64,000 nucleotides of DNA from DUZB01 sp963747555. Its GTDB lineage: Bacteria > Desulfobacterota > DSM-4660 > Desulfatiglandales > Desulfatiglandaceae. Location of the stretch: assembly GCA_963747555.1 (NCBI GenBank), contig CAVVFZ010000009.1:214316-278315 (forward strand). The letters run 5' to 3'. Each line of letters starts with the position of its first letter. Position 1 is the first letter of the stretch. The position numbers and the translations under genes were made by a program. The notes below the pieces were generated by a model that saw only the letters and a program-made list of their open reading frames with translations, searched no databases and had not been told where the DNA came from. Shown piece by piece: positions 16,539 to 24,543 of this stretch.

Positions 16539-17538
16539 TGATTCTGAACTCCTCTCTTCCCAACAGGTCATGCAGGTGGACGACGCCCCTGATCCGCGAA
16601 TCCACATCCACGATGACCAGATGGGTAATCAGGTGTAATTCCATTAAACCCAGTGCTTCTCCTGCCGTCTGGTTTTCATCAATGGTTTTGGGTGAGGGAG
16701 ACATAATCTCCTCTACCGGCAGGTTCATGATTTCAGACCTGCTCATAAGTGCCCTTCGCAGGTCGCCATCACTGATAATTCCTACAAGTCTACCATCCTT
16801 TCCTGTGATGAGGGTGGCTCCGATATCCTTTGCGTCGATTTCCTCAATAGCCTCTCTTACTTTGGAACCCAATCGGACCACGGGAACACGATCTCCTGTA
16901 AACATGACCTCCCGCACTTTTATGGAAAGCCTGTCTCCAAGGTTCCCTCCAGGGTGAAACCTCCTGAAATCGTCCTTGTCAAAATGCCTGACCTTGAGCA
17001 AGGCCACGGCAAGCGCGTCGCCCATGGCAAGGGCGGCTGTGGTGCTTGCAGTCGGGGCCAGTCCCAAAGGGCATGCTTCTCTCTCCACCCCCACATCGAT
17101 GACGATGTCGCAAGCCCGTGCCATGGGCGAATCAAGATTTCCCGTAAAAAGGATAATGGGGGCGCCAATCTGCTTGAGGATGGGTAATATCCTGGCGATT
17201 TCCGCCGTCTGTCCGCTGTTGGATATGGCAAGGATGACGTCGTCCGATGATGCCATCCCAAGGTCCCCGTGAATGGCTTCCGCGGGGTGAAGAAACAGGG
17301 AAGAAGTACCTGTGCTGTTCAGCGTGGCGGAAATCTTTCGGCTGACCAGTCCTGATTTTCCCATTCCGGTGAGTATTACCCTTCCCTTGGCTCTCAGAAT
17401 AAGTTCTACCGCCCGCTCGAATTCCGGTCCGATTCGTTCTACCAGCCCAAGGATGCTCTGGGCTTCGATATGCAGGACTTCTTTGGCTTGTTTGATAATC
17501 ATGCTCGAAGCATCAGTGTCTTTAGTTGTCATGGTCAT
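16501..17538 (-). CDS. kdsD: Arabinose-5-phosphate isomerase, KpsF/GutQ family
   Basis: 345 residues. It interconverts ribulose 5-phosphate and arabinose 5-phosphate, the first committed step towards Kdo in lipopolysaccharide. The SIS domain (about 30-190) shows VILTGMGKSGLVSRKISATLNSTG, FLHPAEAIHGDLG and ISNSGQTAEI with catalytic and binding histidine/serine residues. PLGLAPTASTTAALAMGDALA is diagnostic. Two CBS domains follow (about 205-340). The start is uncertain: ATG 17538, ATG 17532 or TTG 17565, none with a strong ribosome site. Pairing with a degenerate DapA-like gene is unusual. Confidence 0.93.
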   Translation of the reverse strand: MTMTTKDTDASSMIIKQAKEVLHIEAQSILGLVERIGPEFERAVELILRAKGRVILTGMGKSGLVSRKISATLNSTGTSSLFLHPAEAIHGDLGMASSDDVILAISNSGQTAEIARILPILKQIGAPIILFTGNLDSPMARACDIVIDVGVEREACPLGLAPTASTTAALAMGDALAVALLKVRHFDKDDFRRFHPGGNLGDRLSIKVREVMFTGDRVPVVRLGSKVREAIEEIDAKDIGATLITGKDGRLVGIISDGDLRRALMSRSEIMNLPVEEIMSPSPKTIDENQTAGEALGLMELHLITHLVIVDVDSRIRGVVHLHDLLGREEFRINGGLRSPKGTHR

Positions 17539-18161
17539 AGGATTGCAATTCGGTTCAACGATCAATTTAAGGTGAATATTATAAGGTAATTATTAACACG
17601 TTCTGTTATGCTTCTCAAGCGCCAATTCCAATCCAAGAAGGAGTGATACCCTGGCCACGATATGCTCGGAGATGTTTTTGGTGATACAATTATGTTTCAT
17701 GTATTGATATGAGACACTTTTGGCCGTAGGAAGCCCTTTGTCTGTCCCCGGAGCATTTTCAGCCAACCCTTGAAATATGTTCATATCAAACTGATATCTT
17801 TATTGAATTTCATTGGCGTTTCGATTCAGGCCGTAGAAGGAAAGGGCTTTTGCAGAGTGAAAATCGAATTTCGAAAAATATCTCCCCATCTATGGCATGC
17901 ATGGACTTTCACGCTATAAAACATAGTGATATAAGTTGGTTATCCAGCTTTACCGGAGACTGATACAGGTTGTCTTATCGAACAGAGGTTTCTAACGAAA
18001 ATCTATTCTTATCCTGTCTTGCATAAAAACGACAACCTGTTGATTTCATGCAATGTTAAGGCATATTATCACATTCCTGAACGGTTGGCACGAATCATGA
18101 ACTATATAACGAATAATTTCGAGAGTGACCGCAATTAAAATGGAAAGAAAGGAGAGAAAAA
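17539..18161. other. Long intergenic region upstream of rubrerythrin
   Basis: About 620 bases between divergent genes. A possible sigma-70 promoter for the stress genes is TTGATT (18040-18045), 18 bases, TATTAT (18064-18069). A nearby TTGGCACG (18085-18092) looks like the -24 half of a sigma-54 promoter, but the -12 half is poor. ACAGGTTGTC (17965-17974) and its exact complement (18031-18040) form a spaced inverted repeat. A 63-codon minus-strand ORF at 17593-17784 has no ribosome site and is doubtful. Confidence 0.4.
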
Positions 18162-18659
18162 ATGAGCAAAACAGAACAGAATCTATTAGAGGCGTTTGCA
18201 GGAGAGTCGCAGGCAAACAGAAAATATCTGGCATTTGCAAAGCAGGCAGACAAGGAAGGGTTTCCACAGGCGGCAAAACTTTTCAGGGCCGCTGCGGAAG
18301 CAGAGACCGTTCACGCCCATGCGCACCTCAAGACCTTAGGCGGCATTAAAAGCACCGCAGAGAACCTGCGTTCTGCGATTGACGGGGAAACCCATGAATT
18401 TAAGAAGATGTATCCGGCGATGATTGAAGAAGCCAAAAAAGAGGGACACAAAGCCGCTCTTCGGTCCTTCAGCTACGCCAATGAGGTAGAGGAAGTGCAT
18501 GCCGGATTATACCAGGGGGTCTTGGATACACTGGACAATCCTGTCGACGTAGACTGTTATTATGTATGTTCCGTTTGCGGATTTACCTGCGAAAACGAGC
18601 CCCCGGAAAAATGTCCGGTATGCGGAGCGGTTTCAAAGGCCTTTATGAAGGTGGAATAA
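18162..18659 (+). CDS. rbr: Rubrerythrin
   Basis: 165 residues. An N-terminal four-helix diiron domain carries FAGESQANRKY and, later, EVEEVHAGLY. A C-terminal rubredoxin-like [Fe(SCys)4] site is formed by VCSVCGF and CPVCGA. Rubrerythrin reduces hydrogen peroxide in anaerobes with electrons from rubredoxin-type donors. AAGGAGAG precedes the ATG. It is the first of three consecutive stress genes and is 20 bases from the thiol peroxidase gene, so the two are very probably co-transcribed. Confidence 0.96.
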   Translation: MSKTEQNLLEAFAGESQANRKYLAFAKQADKEGFPQAAKLFRAAAEAETVHAHAHLKTLGGIKSTAENLRSAIDGETHEFKKMYPAMIEEAKKEGHKAALRSFSYANEVEEVHAGLYQGVLDTLDNPVDVDCYYVCSVCGFTCENEPPEKCPVCGAVSKAFMKVE

Positions 18660-18679
18660 AAGAACCTTGAGGAGAGACC

Positions 18680-19183
18680 ATGGAAAAAATTACCATGAAA
18701 GGGAATCCGTTGACGTTGGAGGGAAGGGGATTGGCCATCGGGGATGCGGCGCCCGACGTGGAGCTGACGAATAACGATCTGGCTCCGGTTCGAATTTCCT
18801 CTTTTCGGGGAAAAGTGTGCGTCCTTTCTTCGGTGCCTTCACTGGATACGCCGGTGTGCGATCTGGAGACCAGAAGATTTAATGAAGAGGCCGGAAAACT
18901 GGGAGACAATGTAGTGATCGTTACAGTCAGTATGGATTTGCCCTTTGCCCAGAAAAGATGGTGTGGATCCGCGGGAGTCGAGAAAGTAATCACACTTTCC
19001 GATTATAAGGAGCGATCCTTCGGCAAAGAATACGGCGTTCTGATTAAAGAGCTGAAATTGCTTGCAAGGTGCATTTTCGTATTGGATAGGAAAGGGATCA
19101 TTCAGTATATTCAGCTTGTGAGCGAGGTAAGCCGGGAACCGGATTACGAGGCTGTCCTGGATGCCGCAAAGAAACTTCTGTAA
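18680..19183 (+). CDS. tpx: Thiol peroxidase (atypical 2-Cys peroxiredoxin)
   Basis: 167 residues, the standard Tpx length. The peroxidatic cysteine lies in SVPSLDTPVCDLETRRF and the resolving cysteine in AQKRWCGSAG. The start KITMKGNPLTLEGRGLAIGDAAPD is characteristic. The enzyme reduces hydroperoxides in the cytoplasm with thioredoxin. GAGGAGAG stands before the ATG. A strong hairpin follows the stop and probably ends the rbr-tpx transcript or reduces read-through into the ferritin-like gene. Confidence 0.96.
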   Translation: MEKITMKGNPLTLEGRGLAIGDAAPDVELTNNDLAPVRISSFRGKVCVLSSVPSLDTPVCDLETRRFNEEAGKLGDNVVIVTVSMDLPFAQKRWCGSAGVEKVITLSDYKERSFGKEYGVLIKELKLLARCIFVLDRKGIIQYIQLVSEVSREPDYEAVLDAAKKLL

Positions 19184-19202
19184 GAAGCGATGGAATGATT
19201 CA

Positions 19203-19231
19203 GTGCCTGAACGAATCCCTCGTTCAGGCAC
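19203..19231 (+). terminator. Perfect hairpin after tpx
   Basis: GTGCCTGAACGA (19203-19214) pairs exactly with 19220-19231 around a five-base loop. A T-rich stretch occurs only about 18 bases later (19250-19257), so it may act as a partial terminator or an RNA-stabilising stem. Confidence 0.55.
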
Positions 19232-19273
19232 AATTTGGGGGTTTAACCTTTTTTTTAAGAGGGGAGAGCGAAC

Positions 19274-19783
19274 ATGGTCAGCAATGAGAACCTGATCAAG
19301 ATCTTTGAATACGCCTTGAACCAGGAGAAGACAGGGATGAGCTTTTTCGAAACTTCTCTGGGCAGGATGGGAGTAGGGGCGGCTGTTACTGCGTTTAAAC
19401 GGATTGTTGAGGAGGAAAAAAGACATATCCTCTTCATTGATGCCATTCTGAAGAATCTGAAAAGCGACCGGATGCTGGATGTGGAAAGCCTGAAAGAAGT
19501 TGCCCTGGAGCCGACCAATTATTTCGATGACCGTAACCGCTCGGAATTTCTTGAACGATGTCTTTATGAATCTATGATCCCCGATGTAACGGTATTTAAT
19601 ACGGCCTGGTTGATCGAAAAAGATCTGAGCGAATTCTATGGAAATATGGCCAAAAACATCTCCGGCCCATCAGCCGATGCGCTGAAGATGCTTGCTTCCT
19701 GGGAAAGTGCCCATGAAAGATTTTTCAAGGAATACAGGGATAAGCTTACGGACGTCTACTCAAAGATGCCGTGGGGAGGATGA
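19274..19783 (+). CDS. Ferritin-like (rubrerythrin-type) domain protein
   Basis: 169 residues, mostly helical. Diiron-type motifs are visible: EYALNQEKTGMSFF (the first helix E..E), VEEEKRHILFI (ExxH), LIEKDLSEFYGNMA, and ESAHERFFKEYRDKL (ExxH). This is the pattern of ferritin-like four-helix proteins that bind two irons. There is no rubredoxin domain, unlike the rubrerythrin encoded upstream. It follows the rbr-tpx pair and probably also serves peroxide or iron stress. The 3' end overlaps the convergent glyoxalase-family gene by 24 bases. The precise activity is unknown. Confidence 0.8.
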   Translation: MVSNENLIKIFEYALNQEKTGMSFFETSLGRMGVGAAVTAFKRIVEEEKRHILFIDAILKNLKSDRMLDVESLKEVALEPTNYFDDRNRSEFLERCLYESMIPDVTVFNTAWLIEKDLSEFYGNMAKNISGPSADALKMLASWESAHERFFKEYRDKLTDVYSKMPWGG

Positions 19784-20383
19784 TTTTTCCACGGCCGAGG
19801 AGGGGCGATCCGATTCCACCAGTTCCCTTCCTTCCCCAGGGTACACCATGCGTTCCTCAAAGGGTGTCGGGTTGTTTACCGGCGGCCAGTGGCCGGCCTG
19901 GGGGTCGGGGCCTTCTCTGCCTGTCACGGTAGGTTTTTTGTCCCTCATCCGGGGATGATTTCTGATGTCTACGCCTGGAACGGGTGCGCTGAACTCGATC
20001 GGGATGTGATTGGGATCAAAGGAATAAATAGAGTAGATGAAGCCGTGGTCGACCACTTCAGACACCCAGATGTCGGATGCCTCCAGCCGATCTTTCAATT
20101 CCCATAAATCGTTCAAGCCTTCCACTTCGATGGATACGTGGTCAAAGGCAAAAGGGCCTTTGACAGGGACCCCATGGTCCTTTTCCGGGATGCCTTCCAC
20201 GTCCGGCCATTCGAAGAAGGCAATCATGTCATGGGCGGATATTTCCAGAAAATAGTGTCTATAGCCGGGTCTTCCAAGGCCGGCTACCAGGCGCATCCCC
20301 AGCAGGTCTCTCCAGAAACGAACGGTGGCATCCATATCTCCGGTGGCCATGGCCAGATGATTGATTCCGGTGTATTTTACCAT
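19760..20383 (-). CDS. VOC (glyoxalase/bleomycin resistance) superfamily protein
   Basis: 207 residues. The first 130 form a VOC domain: TGINHLAMATGDMDATVRFWRDLLGMRLV with a metal-binding histidine, FDHVSIEVEG with a second histidine, and a DPNHIPIEF motif near the end with a glutamate. Such enzymes use a bound metal for isomerase, lyase or dioxygenase reactions. An extra tail of about 65 residues, rich in proline and charged residues (GREGPDPQAGHWPPVNNP), is not part of the domain. AGAGGA precedes the ATG. It runs in tandem with no gap after the AAA ATPase gene, 11 bases apart. Substrate unknown. Confidence 0.85.
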   Translation of the reverse strand: MVKYTGINHLAMATGDMDATVRFWRDLLGMRLVAGLGRPGYRHYFLEISAHDMIAFFEWPDVEGIPEKDHGVPVKGPFAFDHVSIEVEGLNDLWELKDRLEASDIWVSEVVDHGFIYSIYSFDPNHIPIEFSAPVPGVDIRNHPRMRDKKPTVTGREGPDPQAGHWPPVNNPTPFEERMVYPGEGRELVESDRPSSAVEKSSSPRHL

Positions 20384-20394
20384 TGGCGTGTCCT

Positions 20395-21108
20395 CTATGT
20401 AAGATACCTCTCCCTGTGGTTCAGGAAGTCCTTGAAAATTTTGTAGTGATCCGTATCTTCATAACGAATTTCTTTCACGGGAACATGGTCAAAACTGTAT
20501 ATCCGCGCGTTCGGGCAGGCCATGAGAATGGGAGAATGTGTGGCAACAATGAACTGGGCGTGTCCTGCGCGGCTCATTTCCTGCAGTATCCCTAAAAACT
20601 CCAGCTGGCTTTTCGGGGACAGAGCCGTTTCAGGTTCGTCCAGGATGTAGAGGCCTTTGATCCGATAGCGGGACCTGAAAAGGGACATGAGAGACTGGCC
20701 ATGGGACTGGGTCAACAGGGATTTCCCGCCGAAATATTCCAGTTGTTCGGGGTCGGCCTCCGCCCATTCTTCGAGGCATCTGGCGAAATAATTGGACGTT
20801 TCCGAGGAGAAAAAGGATCCCGGGACAAAACCGTTGCTCCATCCGACGCGGATAAATTTGTAGAGATCATTCTCGTAAGGATTGGCTTTCACACGCGGAC
20901 GGCCTGGCCCCTGCCAGATATGGATTCCGCAACGATAGCAGATGGCTCGAAGCAGGGTGGATTTGCCGGTTCCGTTTTCTCCCACGAGAAAGGTGACCGG
21001 CGTATGAAATTCGATGGCCCCGGTCGTTTTGAAAATTTCCTGATTAAACGGGTAGTAATCCCCCGTGGGATATTCCTCCGGGCAAAAAATAACGTTTTTC
21101 AGATGCAT
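20395..21108 (-). CDS. Stand-alone AAA/ABC-type ATPase
   Basis: 237 residues. It has Walker A GENGTGKSTLLRA, a glutamine/serine-containing signature region (LLTQSHGQSLMSLF), Walker B GLYILDEPETALSP and the switch histidine in FIVATHSPIL. This is the compact P-loop family of predicted ATPases related to SMC/ABC proteins without a transport partner; a role in DNA or stress metabolism is only guessed. The start at 21108 has AAAGGAG nine bases upstream. An in-frame extension to 21249 would read into the mobile element at 21192-21449 and is rejected. It shares an operon with the VOC gene. Confidence 0.85.
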   Translation of the reverse strand: MHLKNVIFCPEEYPTGDYYPFNQEIFKTTGAIEFHTPVTFLVGENGTGKSTLLRAICYRCGIHIWQGPGRPRVKANPYENDLYKFIRVGWSNGFVPGSFFSSETSNYFARCLEEWAEADPEQLEYFGGKSLLTQSHGQSLMSLFRSRYRIKGLYILDEPETALSPKSQLEFLGILQEMSRAGHAQFIVATHSPILMACPNARIYSFDHVPVKEIRYEDTDHYKIFKDFLNHRERYLT

Positions 21109-21191
21109 CGGCGTGTCTCCTTTGTGTAGATGAGGCCCATAAGTTTTATAGGATAAAATTCCATCCTTGTCAAAGCGGATATGCTTGATCG

Positions 21192-21449
21192 GTATCCTAT
21201 TCAAATTTGCTGGTAGCAAAATGATGACCCAGAAAAGCCATTCCGCCACGAGGCCTTTTTTGCTGGCGCATCTGATTCCTATGGGAGCACCGGCCCTTCT
21301 ATGCTGGTACGGACAAGAGGATGAAACGCAAGGGGTTTTGTTGTACCGGCATAGAAGGGCCTCTCAACGGTCGGTGAAGGTTTATCCAAGATGCGGCAGC
21401 AAAAAAGACCTCGTGGCTCCATTCCTGCCAGGATTCTTGAATAAGATTC
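21192..21449. mobile_element. 258-bp MITE-like element, copy 1
   Basis: The ends are imperfect terminal inverted repeats (GTATCCTATTCAAA on the left, TTGAATAAGATTC on the right). It is flanked by an exact 8-base direct repeat, CTTGATCG (21184-21191 and 21450-21457), which looks like a target-site duplication. Inside are nested stems: 21246-21273 with 21389-21416, and 21292-21310 with 21343-21361 (one mismatch in 19). There is no gene inside. A second copy of exactly the same length is at 42435-42692. Confidence 0.85.
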
Positions 21450-21563
21450 CTTGATCGGAATTTGAACTAAAAATATTTGAAATTTGAATTTCTGCATGCG
21501 GGAATTTTCTGAACATGGAGTACTGGAGTGTTGGAGTATCGAAATCCAAATGATGGAAAGGTT

Positions 21564-22526
21564 ATGAATTTTCAAAGCCTTTATCAACAATGTCGGCTGT
21601 GCCCCAGGGTTTGCGGCGTGGACAGGACTGAAGGCGCCGTCAATGGCGCAAAAGGGTTCTGCAAAGAAAGCGATGACCTCAGGGTTTCCTTTGTGGGACC
21701 CCATTTCGGGGAGGAACCGCCGATCAGCGGAAAAAACGGTTCAGGGACCGTTTTCTTCTCCGGTTGTTCTCTGCAGTGCTCCTTTTGCCAGAATTACCAG
21801 ATTTCGAGGGACGGTATGGGGGAGACTACAACGGTAGACAGCCTTTTAGAACGGGTGAAAGCACTTTGTTCGGTAAAGGGGGTCCATAATATCAATCTGG
21901 TGACGCCCGATCATTTCTTCCCGCACATTATGGAACTGGTATCACGAATGAGAGAAGAAAGACTGAAGGTCCCCATCCTTTATAATCTCTCCGGTTATCA
22001 GTCGGTTGAGATCCTGAAAATGTTGGAACCCTATGCGGATATCTATCTTCCGGATTTCAAGTATTCGGATTCACAACTGGCCCGGAGCATTTCGAGGGCG
22101 AAAGATTACCCTGAAACGGCCCTGGGAGCGATCGTGGAAATGGTCAGGCAGAAGGGGTTTCTCCATTGTGAAGGGGGCGAAGACGGTCTTGCGTACAGAG
22201 GAGTACTGGTCAGGCACCTGATTCTTCCCGGAAATGTGGAAAACTCGCTCAATGGGCTTACGAGCCTCTTTCTTGAATTCGGGAAGGATCTTCCGTTGAG
22301 CATTATGTCACAATATTCTCCCGTGCAGCCACATAGCGATATGCATTTCAATAGAAAAATATCCGAAAAGGAATTTGAAGCGGTCTATTCCCACGCTTTG
22401 GAACTGGGTTTCAACCGAATCTTTGTCCAGTTTCCCGGGAAAGATCAGGCTGGAAGGCCGCAAGAAAAAGCTTCCCCATTTTTGCCCGATTTTCGGGAGA
22501 GGAAACCCTTTGGGGAACCGGTTTGA
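21564..22526 (+). CDS. Radical SAM protein, pyruvate formate-lyase-activating-enzyme-like (AmrS-type)
   Basis: 320 residues. The radical SAM cluster motif is CSLQCSFCQN (CX3CX2C), preceded by an N-terminal cysteine set CRLCPRVCGVDR and by GTVFFSGC. Later motifs are NLVTPDHFFPHI, YLPDFKYSD and RHLILPGNVENS. This is the family of the AmmeMemoRadiSam system and other PflA-like proteins, whose substrate is not established. No AmmeMemo partner genes lie next to it. GGAAAGG precedes ATG 21564; a start at 21528 is possible. The mobile element ends about 115 bases upstream, in the likely promoter region. Confidence 0.88.
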   Translation: MNFQSLYQQCRLCPRVCGVDRTEGAVNGAKGFCKESDDLRVSFVGPHFGEEPPISGKNGSGTVFFSGCSLQCSFCQNYQISRDGMGETTTVDSLLERVKALCSVKGVHNINLVTPDHFFPHIMELVSRMREERLKVPILYNLSGYQSVEILKMLEPYADIYLPDFKYSDSQLARSISRAKDYPETALGAIVEMVRQKGFLHCEGGEDGLAYRGVLVRHLILPGNVENSLNGLTSLFLEFGKDLPLSIMSQYSPVQPHSDMHFNRKISEKEFEAVYSHALELGFNRIFVQFPGKDQAGRPQEKASPFLPDFRERKPFGEPV

Positions 22527-22583
22527 GCGGCCAAAAGGCCCGTAAAGTCTATCATGACATTTACTGGAATGATCACTTTCTTC

Positions 22584-22612
22584 TTGACTTAAAAAGAAGT
22601 GCCATTTATACT
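22584..22612 (+). promoter_or_regulatory. Sigma-70-type promoter for rplU-rpmA
   Basis: TTGACT (22584-22589), a 17-base spacer, and TATACT (22607-22612) give a near-consensus promoter 35 bases before the rplU start. Confidence 0.75.
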
Positions 22613-22646
22613 GTTTATTTAATTTATTTCTGAAGGAGTCAAACCA

Positions 22647-22964
22647 ATGTATGCGGTCATCAAGACGGGTGGAAAACAATACCGGGTCGCTCAGGGCGAC
22701 GAAGTCAAGATTGAGCGGTTGTCGGGTGAGGTGGGGGATTCCGTTACCTTCGAGAAGGTTCTTTTAACTTCGGATGGAGAGGATGTCAAGGTGGGGCGGC
22801 CATTTGTGGAAAACACGAAGGTCGTCGGGCAGATTACCCGCCACGACAAGGATCGGAAGATCATTATCACAAAATACAAAAAGAGGAAGGGATATCGCAG
22901 AAAAAATGGACACCGACAGGAATTTTCCCTGGTCAGGATAAATAATATTGGAATGGAAGTCTGA
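22647..22964 (+). CDS. rplU: 50S ribosomal protein L21
   Basis: 105 residues, normal length. The signature MYAVIKTGGKQYRV, GDEVKIERL and KYKKRKGYRRKNGHRQ are present. L21 binds 23S rRNA and is one of the paired large-subunit proteins encoded with L27. GAAGGAG precedes the start. It forms an operon with rpmA. Confidence 0.98.
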   Translation: MYAVIKTGGKQYRVAQGDEVKIERLSGEVGDSVTFEKVLLTSDGEDVKVGRPFVENTKVVGQITRHDKDRKIIITKYKKRKGYRRKNGHRQEFSLVRINNIGMEV

Positions 22965-22990
22965 GATTCCCGGAATAAGAGGTAGGGTTC

Positions 22991-23248
22991 ATGGCGCATA
23001 AAAAGGCGGGAGGCAGCTCCCGAAATGGAAGAGACAGTGCAGGCCAGCGATTGGGCGTGAAGAAATACGCGGGCCAGCAGGTGAAAGCAGGCAACATTCT
23101 GATTCGTCAGAAAGGCACGAAAATCCATCCAGGAAATAATGTGGGACTTGGGAAGGACTATACGATCTATGCCGGCATAGACGGAGTCGTGACTTTCGAG
23201 CGTATGGGCAAAGACCGTAAAAAAGTCAGCGTATATGCAACGGCCTGA
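22991..23248 (+). CDS. rpmA: 50S ribosomal protein L27
   Basis: 85 residues. The start MAHKKAGGSSRNGRDSAGQR shows the conserved flexible N-terminus that reaches towards the peptidyl transferase centre. IRQKGTKIHPGNNVGLGKDYT and the C-terminal KVSVYATA are also typical. No N-terminal extension that would need protease processing is present. It is 26 bases after rplU and followed by a strong terminator. Confidence 0.98.
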   Translation: MAHKKAGGSSRNGRDSAGQRLGVKKYAGQQVKAGNILIRQKGTKIHPGNNVGLGKDYTIYAGIDGVVTFERMGKDRKKVSVYATA

Positions 23249-23368
23249 CCGTTCTGGAACAGATCCTGTTTTTCGTCCGACCCGGTCAGAGGTCGAAAAG
23301 TTGATCGATTGAGGCCTTCGTTGCTTTTTTTTACCGCTTTTGCTTAATAGCCAAATGTCTCAATATAT

Positions 23369-23404
23369 AAAAGCCCTGATATTTTCAAATAGAGGGCTTT
23401 TTTT
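23369..23404 (+). terminator. Rho-independent terminator after rpmA
   Basis: AAAAGCCCT (23369-23377) pairs exactly with AGGGCTTTT (23393-23401) across a 15-base loop, and the T-run continues to 23404. It separates rplU-rpmA from obgE. Confidence 0.85.
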
Positions 23405-23466
23405 ACTGGATGGCGGACCTCTCGGCAAAAGGATGGTTCGGCAGACCTGGGATGTAGAGATAAGGT

Positions 23467-24543
23467 ATGCTTTTTCTCGATGAAGCGGTTGTTACGGTTG
23501 TATCAGGCAGTGGTGGAAAAGGTTGCGTCAGCTTCAGGAGAGAGCGATTCATCCCCAAAGGGGGTCCTGACGGCGGAAACGGGGGTACGGGTGGGAGCGT
23601 TATCGCAAAGGCTACCGGAAAACTCTATGACCTGAGCGATTACAATGCCAAGAAATATTTCAAGGCCCGAAATGGGGGCGCCGGAGGAGGGCAGAACTGT
23701 TCGGGTGCAAATGCCGAACCTCTGATTCTGAAAGTTCCGCTCGGCACCACCATTGAGGATTGTGAAAGTCATCAGATTCTGGCCGATCTGGTCCATGAGG
23801 GACAGGAAGTCACCCTTATCCAGGGGGGAATGGGGGGAAAAGGGAATCGGCATTTTGCCACCTCGACCAACCGAGCGCCCCGGATGGCTCAACCCGGTCT
23901 TCCAGGCCAGGAAAAACAGCTGAAATTAACCCTCAAACACCTTGCAGACATTGGTCTGATCGGCCTGCCGAATGCCGGCAAGTCAACCCTTCTTTCCCGC
24001 CTCACCATGGCGCGGCCAAAGATTGACAGCTATCCCTTTACCACCATTGTTCCCAACCTCGGCGTCATGACGTTCAGCGATGAAAGCACCCTGGTTATTG
24101 CCGATATCCCCGGTCTTATAGAGGGGGCAAGCTCCGGTCGTGGACTGGGACACCGGTTTCTGAAACATATCGAACGAACCAGCCTCCTTTTGCATCTTAT
24201 TGATGTCTCATGTGATTCATCGTGTGATATTCTGGAAGATTACCACATGCTCAGGCGCGAAATGGCGGCGTACAGCCCGGAACTGCTGAACAAGCCCCAT
24301 ATGGTTCTGTTCAGCAAGATGGATCTGTATAACCCGACTCAAAGGGATGTGGCGGCATTACGATCCGCCCTGGAAGCGGAAGGGGTGACATCGTTGCCCA
24401 TTTCGGCGAAAACGGGCGAGGGTATCGATGAATTCAAGGAAATCATTTTCGACAAATGCCGGAATATGAGACGGTTCGGTCAGGAAGCCCGGGTCCCCCC
24501 TTCAGACAGCGAGGAGGACCGGATAGAGCGGAGAGAACTTTGA
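23467..24543 (+). CDS. obgE: Obg/CgtA GTPase, ribosome assembly
   Basis: 358 residues. The glycine-rich Obg domain (1-158) contains GGKGCVSFRRERFIPKGGP, GGNGGTGG and GGKGNRHFATSTNRAPR. The G domain has G1 GLPNAGKST, G2 PFTTIVPNLG, G3 DIPGLIEGAS, G4 FSKMD and G5 ISAKTGEG. It helps late assembly of the 50S subunit and stress control. There is no long C-terminal OCT domain. The stop overlaps the TTG start of proB, and its position after rplU-rpmA is the usual order in many bacteria. Confidence 0.97.
   Translation: MLFLDEAVVTVVSGSGGKGCVSFRRERFIPKGGPDGGNGGTGGSVIAKATGKLYDLSDYNAKKYFKARNGGAGGGQNCSGANAEPLILKVPLGTTIEDCESHQILADLVHEGQEVTLIQGGMGGKGNRHFATSTNRAPRMAQPGLPGQEKQLKLTLKHLADIGLIGLPNAGKSTLLSRLTMARPKIDSYPFTTIVPNLGVMTFSDESTLVIADIPGLIEGASSGRGLGHRFLKHIERTSLLLHLIDVSCDSSCDILEDYHMLRREMAAYSPELLNKPHMVLFSKMDLYNPTQRDVAALRSALEAEGVTSLPISAKTGEGIDEFKEIIFDKCRNMRRFGQEARVPPSDSEEDRIERREL

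Noticed and set aside
17593..17784. 63-codon minus-strand ORF in the long gap before rubrerythrin
   Set aside because: No ribosome site, no recognisable family, and ordinary length for chance in AT-rich sequence.
21246..21416. Integron attC site or intrinsic terminator
   Set aside because: The stems belong to a 258-base unit with terminal repeats and target duplications; no integrase or cassette genes and no T-run fit.
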